Below are positions 60,501-64,000 of a stretch of DNA of 64,000 bases, piece by piece. The DNA comes from Pseudomonas mandelii (GTDB lineage Bacteria; Pseudomonadota; Gammaproteobacteria; Pseudomonadales; Pseudomonadaceae). Where the stretch lies: assembly GCF_900106065.1 (NCBI RefSeq), contig NZ_LT629796.1, positions 2,454,001 to 2,518,000 of the forward strand. The letters are read 5' to 3'. Position numbers and translations under genes: made by a program. The notes beneath the pieces were generated by a model. That model worked only from the letters and a program-made list of their open reading frames with translations. It made no database searches and was not told the DNA's origin. Numbering within the stretch: position 1 is the stretch's first letter; the number at the start of each line of letters is the position of its first letter.

Positions 60501-60565
60501 AACTGGATACCGGTGTCACTGACGAGCGTGACGGTGTCTTCGAATTGGGTGACTTCAGGCAACAT
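57500..60565 (-). CDS. srfB: SrfB-family actin/Hsp70-fold ATPase
   Basis: The 1021-residue protein is SrfB. Residues 1-250 are a specific N-terminal domain; from 257 the actin/Hsp70 ATPase motifs appear: LVLDVGNSRTCGIL (phosphate 1, Asp261), TIDIGGGTTDLVI (phosphate 2, 568-580) and VLLLTGRPSRLPGI (adenosine, 771-784). All three are intact, so ATP binding is likely. A cytoplasmic location is expected, since there is no signal peptide. It lies 17 bases after srfA and overlaps srfC by four. The large inserts and partnership with SrfC suggest an ATP-driven assembly or chaperone role, which is inference. Confidence 0.93.
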   Translation of the reverse strand: MLPEVTQFEDTVTLVSDTGIQFMDFALRLDPRKEPAGEFAPMISGLICRLMYNEEKDFYFYEPEPEKVEKAKPAFSVDMKSSLELLDGVWLPTPFFRFMPPHRFDEGPTNWSRMRLVKLATPDIDGNTHRLTMAFDSRVMPKRDGTAYLAPNEEDISSGVSFKLATKASETRWFLAQPWVNEWLLEVFNEGNAHRSREELDIDIRANHHLAHYLNLLSLLSTPSAAAQSTARPKVEIPELKVVANDSNGLVKPIPVDLVLDVGNSRTCGILIENHGQAGSGLKQNYVLELRDLITPEHTYNLPFESRVEFAQAYFGKDHCSVKSGRHDAFQWATIARVGNEASRLASRRRGTEGSTGLSSPKRYLWDENAYGHGWRFNCSYIKTDNEPYATAAPFSHLINETGEALYSLEEDDRLPVFMPRYSRSSLMTFMLAEVLAQALSQINSPAQRSRQGHTRVPRQLNSITLTVPPGMPQAERSILNERMQQAIGLVWKSLGWHAGEEDPHQDQAVSPRTPIPSIRVEWDEASCGQLVYLYTEVNENFAGHPEEFFDTIARPDKTDRERITLATIDIGGGTTDLVITDYRLDRAGNTGSGSNVHIVPEQRFRDGFKVAGDDILLDVIQDFILPSFEKALQNAGVKAPDSLMSRLCGDESVSAQDMILRQQLNLQVFAPLGLALLKAYEHYDPQVPQEVSPQSYRQLLGDNAISQTVLDYVNAAVRRDVGGQSGFDLYESLIGFDLQKLHAAFLNDQINITKILGALCEVVAHYPCDVLLLTGRPSRLPGIQAFIRKVLPLPPGRILALQNYRTGGWYPFHKNGRIDDPKSTASVGAMLCLLCANHSVPNFYFRSSALKPYSTVKHIGVIDLNNVIKDADVLYRDIQSEDYKIKLPEIGTGDDADTPQLEMRGDLRLGFRQLAADRWAASPLYTLRFTKAGREKFSRAIGENGSAPLLKVRFEVKAADKYTRKQDLVSDRLSVRDIESNSNNVNFNPRSDLELELNTMLDAGLSETKYWLDSGSVKRK

Positions 60566-60582
60566 GTCGGGTTATTCCAGTC

Positions 60583-61956
60583 TTATTCGCCCATTTGCCG
60601 CATGGACATGGGGAATTGATCTTTTCCGTAACCGCCGGTGCAGTCCGCGACCGTGGTCGCCCCTTTGCGGCAGTTGACCTTGGGCATGTCGTAAGTGCTG
60701 CCATCGCCGCACACGGCCTGGCCCTGGCTGTCGATGGCGAGGCTGCCGCCTTTCATGGTAGCGCTCACCGGCCCGCTGCATTTCGTGCCGTCGGCCTGGT
60801 GTACGGTGACTTCGCCCTTACCGTCCTTGAGCTGGTATTCCAGGCGCAGCGGCTTGCCGGTCCGGCGATCCTGAATGCCGGCACCGGCGCGGTACTGACC
60901 GTCGAGGAACTTGGCGGCACCGTCGGCGGCGTCAGGCGGAATGCTCAAGGCCGGGCCCGGTTTTGTGGTTGCGGCTGCGGCGGCGGATTTTTGTGCGTCG
61001 GGCGGTGTGGTGACAGGTGCCTCGGTTTTGGCTTCGGCTTCGGCTTCCGGTGGCGCGGTTGGGGATTCGGCGGCCGGGTCTTGCGTGATGCCGGCAGTCG
61101 CGGCGTCAGCTTCGTTGCCAGCGAGCGCCGGCGCTTCCGCGCCTTGGGTGCCGGTCACGGCGGTGCCTGTGGTGGAACCAGCGACCGTGCCGGTCACGGG
61201 AACGCTATTCAGCGTTGTGACATTGCCGGTCAGTTGTGGCTCTTCCAGCTGATTTTCCACCGGCACGATGCCCTCGGGCAGCAAGTCCACCGCCACCAAT
61301 GGAATCGGTACGCAACCGCGCAGGCCGAGCAACAGCCACAACAGCAGCAACAGGAGCGGCAGCAGCAACAGCCACCACCAGCGACGCCACCACGGACGAG
61401 CTACCACGGGCACGACGGGCGCCACCACCGGTTCTTCAACCACGGGTGGCAGCGTGAAGACGGGCGGAACCTGATAAAGGCAGTGCAGGGGATCGCGATT
61501 GCCGGTACCGGCGTGCTCGAAACCCCAAAAGGTCAGCACCGGCTTGCCTTGCACCAGGTAGACGAAGTTTTCGTCAGGGAAATGAATGACGCGCTTGAGC
61601 AGCTTGCCGAACACGGCTTTGTCGCCTTGCTGCTGTTCGGCCGGGTCCGTGCCCAGGAAACGCTGGCTCAACTCATCGAGCGCAGTCTTCAGGGCTTCAA
61701 GTTGGCGACGGGCCGGAGCGCGTTCTTCTTCGGTCGCACTGCTCCACGGGATCACATCGCCTTCGATACCGCTGTACCAATCGATCTGGTTGCCGAGTTC
61801 ATCGCTTTGAGGAATGGCCAGGTGGTCGACCATGTCGGGGTTCTTGCGGCGAATGGCTTCGCGCAATTGCAGGGCAGCCCGATAGACCGGTTGACCTGTT
61901 TCGCCCAGGGCTGTGAATGACCCGCTCTTACCGCTGCGTAATAATGCCCCGCGCAT
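60583..61956 (-). CDS. srfA: SrfA-family membrane protein, first gene of the operon
   Basis: The 457 residues have a conserved N-terminal cytoplasmic domain (1-165, beginning MRGALLRSGKSGSFTALGET), a Pro/Val hinge (166-187), a Trp/Arg-rich border and one membrane helix at about 195-213, then a long low-complexity Ala/Thr/Pro/Glu region (about 245-345) and a C-terminal periplasmic domain with cysteines (KCSGPVSATMKGG, AVCGDG). GGAG lies five bases before the ATG. It opens the eleven-gene unit; the 266-base gap upstream must hold its promoter, possibly TTGACG at 62060-62055 with a poor -10. Confidence 0.85.
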   Translation of the reverse strand: MRGALLRSGKSGSFTALGETGQPVYRAALQLREAIRRKNPDMVDHLAIPQSDELGNQIDWYSGIEGDVIPWSSATEEERAPARRQLEALKTALDELSQRFLGTDPAEQQQGDKAVFGKLLKRVIHFPDENFVYLVQGKPVLTFWGFEHAGTGNRDPLHCLYQVPPVFTLPPVVEEPVVAPVVPVVARPWWRRWWWLLLLPLLLLLLWLLLGLRGCVPIPLVAVDLLPEGIVPVENQLEEPQLTGNVTTLNSVPVTGTVAGSTTGTAVTGTQGAEAPALAGNEADAATAGITQDPAAESPTAPPEAEAEAKTEAPVTTPPDAQKSAAAAATTKPGPALSIPPDAADGAAKFLDGQYRAGAGIQDRRTGKPLRLEYQLKDGKGEVTVHQADGTKCSGPVSATMKGGSLAIDSQGQAVCGDGSTYDMPKVNCRKGATTVADCTGGYGKDQFPMSMRQMGE

Positions 61957-62222
61957 TCAAACTCCATATGTTCCGTTGCGCAAAAATGACAGACAAAGGT
62001 GTCTGTTCCTGCTCCTGCATTTAGCTGGCGACCTTAATGTCATAATGATGTCGCCGTCAATCAGCAGAGGTCCAAAACCGTATGAGACTAGCGTAAGCGT
62101 GCGGAGGTTGCATGGGGGCAATGTGAATTGATTTGGGAAGACTCGGACGTCCGCTTTTTTAAGCTTGCTGAATCGTTTCATCAGCGCTATAAAAAATGCA
62201 CAACTCCAAAAAAGGCTTCCCC

Positions 62223-63434
62223 ATGACCCCGCTCAAATTAGTCGTTGCCCTTGGCGCGCTGTCCGCCTCCCACGCCATGGCCTGGGACTACGTCCTGCTC
62301 GACAGCGACAAGGCTGCCCAGAACTGGCAGATCACCAGCCAGCAACTCGGTGTCAAAACCGACAAACCCTTCTCCGTGACCCTGCGCACCTTGCACGGCG
62401 GCCGGCAAGAGGGCGTCAGCATCGTCGACATCGATAACGGCACAATGAAACTCTCGGTGGTGCCCACTCGCGGCATGAACGTGTTGCAAGCATCGGTCGG
62501 CGATGTGCGCATGGGCTGGGACTCTCCGGTCAAGGACGTGGTCAATCCGTCCTTCATCGAACTCAACGGCCGCGGCGGACTGGGCTGGCTCGAAGGCTTC
62601 AACGAACTGGTGGCTCGCTGCGGCTACGAATGGGTCGGCCATCCCGGCATCGACAACGGCGAACTGCTGACCCTGCATGGCCGCGCCGCCAACATCCCGG
62701 CCAGCAAAGTCACCCTGCACATCGATGAAAAACCGCCTTACGCCATCAGCCTGCGCGGCGAGCTGAAAGAGCAGGCGTTCAAAAAAGTCGATTTCTCGGT
62801 GGTGACTGAGTTGGTCACTGAACCCGGCAGCGTAGCGTTCGCCCTGAACGACACGTTGACCAACAACGGCGACTACCCGAAGGAATACCAGGCGCTGTAC
62901 CACAGCAACTTCAGCACGCCATTCCTGGAGCAGGGCGCGCGTTTTGCTGCGCCGGTTAAACAGGTGTCGCCGTTCAACGACAAGGCCAAAGGGGATTTAC
63001 CGGATTGGCAGACTTACCGTGCACCGACCAAGGACTACGACGAGACGGTTTACAACGTCGTGCCTTATGGCGATGCCAAGGGCGACACGCTGACCGTGTT
63101 GCATAACAAAGCCGGGAGCCTTGGGGTGTCGGTGGGGTTCAATACGCAGCAGTTGCCGGTGTTTTCGTTGTGGAAGAACACGGATACGCAAGGGCAGGGG
63201 TATGTGACCGGGTTGGAACCGGGGACGAGTTTTTCTTACAACCGTCGGTATCAGCGGCCGATTGGTTTGGTGCCGATGATTGGGGTTAAAGAGCAGAGGC
63301 AGTTTCAAATCCATTACAGCTTGTTGGCAGATAAGGGGGCTGTGGATAAGGCGTTGAAGCGTGTGAGTGAGATTCAAGGTGGGCGGGAGACTGAGGTAAG
63401 GCAGGCGCCGCTGGTGGATTTGACCAAAGAGTAA
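62223..63434 (+). CDS. DUF4432 (aldose 1-epimerase-like) protein with signal peptide
   Basis: The 403-residue protein has a signal peptide (LVVALGALSASHAMA, cleavage near residue 20) and the DUF4432/galactose mutarotase-like fold: VVPTRGMNVLQ, NGRGGLGWLEGFNELVARCG, LTLHGRAANIPA. Cytoplasmic homologues occur in sugar operons; here the export signal makes it periplasmic. The ATG at 62223 is preferred to one nine codons upstream because only this one places the signal peptide correctly and has AAGG before it. It is divergent from the srf operon and has no sugar genes beside it. Confidence 0.82.
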   Translation: MTPLKLVVALGALSASHAMAWDYVLLDSDKAAQNWQITSQQLGVKTDKPFSVTLRTLHGGRQEGVSIVDIDNGTMKLSVVPTRGMNVLQASVGDVRMGWDSPVKDVVNPSFIELNGRGGLGWLEGFNELVARCGYEWVGHPGIDNGELLTLHGRAANIPASKVTLHIDEKPPYAISLRGELKEQAFKKVDFSVVTELVTEPGSVAFALNDTLTNNGDYPKEYQALYHSNFSTPFLEQGARFAAPVKQVSPFNDKAKGDLPDWQTYRAPTKDYDETVYNVVPYGDAKGDTLTVLHNKAGSLGVSVGFNTQQLPVFSLWKNTDTQGQGYVTGLEPGTSFSYNRRYQRPIGLVPMIGVKEQRQFQIHYSLLADKGAVDKALKRVSEIQGGRETEVRQAPLVDLTKE

Positions 63435-63487
63435 GCGGCCTTTCGAGATGAGCAGTGGAAGTCTGTGGTTCACCGCTCATCAAAAGG

Positions 63488-63790
63488 CTAAAAAGGAAGT
63501 CTCATTTCTGACGCTTGTGCCGCATCAAACAGACGCCGGATGAAATCGCAGTCGTTCCAGGTTTGGTTGGTATAAAACCGATGCTCCTTATTTCCGATCT
63601 CGTCGATGTAATAGATAACGTACTCCGCATATTTCTCGTCGGCGTTGAAGCTGTAACGCAATGAAAGAGAAAAGTCATTTTCCTTGAGTTTCACAAACGA
63701 GTTGTTGTCGTCATAACTCCAGGAGAATTCGCCTCTCTCCGTTCTCGCGGTGAGTGCTTTGATGAAATCGAGAAATCTAGGCGGTAGCAT
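63488..63790 (-). CDS. Putative immunity protein
   Basis: The ATG at 63790 has AGAGGG seven bases upstream and gives 100 residues, MLPPRFLDFIKALTARTERG to FDAAQASEMRLPF. The protein is acidic, rich in aromatic residues (FSWSYDDNNSF, YVIYYIDEIG) and has no signal or membrane segment, the look of a cytoplasmic immunity protein. It overlaps the upstream open frame by 14 bases, as toxin-immunity pairs often do. Base composition is visibly AT-richer than the core genes. No named immunity family recognised. The same frame is open upstream to 63988, but that stretch is out of frame with the coding sequence there. Confidence 0.65.
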   Translation of the reverse strand: MLPPRFLDFIKALTARTERGEFSWSYDDNNSFVKLKENDFSLSLRYSFNADEKYAEYVIYYIDEIGNKEHRFYTNQTWNDCDFIRRLFDAAQASEMRLPF

Positions 63791-64000
63791 ATTGACGCCC
63801 TCTGGCCGGGTTAACCTTTTCGAGGTTTTCTTTGATGTTTTCAAGATTGTGGTGAAGAAGGATTCTGATCGGCTTTTCGAGCGGAGCGTTTGCCGTCGCG
63901 AAAACCCCTTTTCTGATGGTGATTTCAGTTTCTCCAAGGATATTGTCAATCCTTTCGAACTCCTGACCTGTACCGGGTATTTTGGCAAACAGAATCCTGA
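63777..64000 (-). CDS. C-terminal end of a probable polymorphic toxin (partial, cut by window edge)
   Basis: In the frame ending at the TAG at 63777-63779 the minus strand reads 73 residues from the window end, RILFAKIPGTGQEFERIDNI, then LGETEITIRKGVFATANAPL, to NPARGRQYATA. It is soluble and mixed alpha/beta in appearance. The stop lies inside the start of the putative immunity gene. This arrangement suggests the toxin domain of an Rhs, CDI or similar effector, but only the tail is visible, so the class cannot be named. Confidence 0.5.
   Translation of the reverse strand, partial: RILFAKIPGTGQEFERIDNILGETEITIRKGVFATANAPLEKPIRILLHHNLENIKENLEKVNPARGRQYATA

Noticed and set aside
63791..63988. 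N-terminal extension of the immunity-like protein to 166 residues
   Set aside because: It overlaps the toxin-tail frame, which looks like real protein, and the ATG at 63790 has a good ribosome site.

Overview
The window is chromosomal DNA from a Pseudomonas of the fluorescens lineage. From position 1 to about 45 kb it follows, as I remember it, the Pseudomonas aeruginosa core order from oxyR (at the edge) through tonB-exbD-exbB, spoT-rpoZ-gmk-yicC, rph, crc-pyrE, argB-algC-dut-coaBC, radC, rpmB-rpmG, a polyamine and D-alanine catabolic block (cupin, aldehyde dehydrogenase, flavin oxidase, dadR, dadA, ridA-like, dadX, pauR), a c5-type cytochrome, xpt, rep, a GGDEF/EAL protein, a MATE pump and a LysR regulator. 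The genes are GC-rich, and at least thirteen intergenic gaps hold paired REP palindromes of the kinds common in this group. No rRNA, tRNA, CRISPR array or intact transposase was seen.

Layout. 0.4-2.5 kb: energy transduction for TonB-dependent uptake. 4.5-9 kb: stringent response and nucleotide genes. 9.3-19.1 kb: RNA maturation, carbon catabolite control, pyrimidine, arginine, exopolysaccharide precursor and CoA synthesis, and a peptide-binding protein. 19.5-20 kb: ribosomal proteins L28 and L33. 20-33.3 kb: polyamine and D-amino-acid catabolism with PauR, DadR and MocR-type regulators, plus a phospholipase D-like lipoprotein. 33.5-45.4 kb: cytochrome, CoA transferase, purine salvage, Rep helicase, c-di-GMP turnover, drug efflux and a chemoreceptor.

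The most unusual part is 45.6-62 kb: eleven tightly packed or overlapping minus-strand genes that look like one long operon. Read 5' to 3' they encode SrfA, SrfB (actin/Hsp70-fold ATPase motifs), SrfC (P-loop NTPase), a membrane protein with a TPR-like tail, a secreted vWA protein, an ABC ATPase, an FtsX/MacB-type permease, a formylglycine-generating-enzyme-like periplasmic protein, two coiled-coil lipoproteins and a membrane-anchored vWA protein. Genes six to nine plus the secreted vWA gene have the same order as the TagQ-TagR-TagS-TagT-PpkA sensory module of the H1 type VI secretion system, but no kinase, phosphatase or secretion gene is present. My inference is that an envelope-sensing ABC module has been coupled to the SrfABC NTPases. 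This is the best candidate for an undescribed system here.

The right edge enters an accessory region: a secreted DUF4432-type sugar-epimerase-like protein, then an AT-richer pair that looks like the C-terminal end of a polymorphic toxin (cut by the window end) overlapping a 100-residue putative immunity gene.
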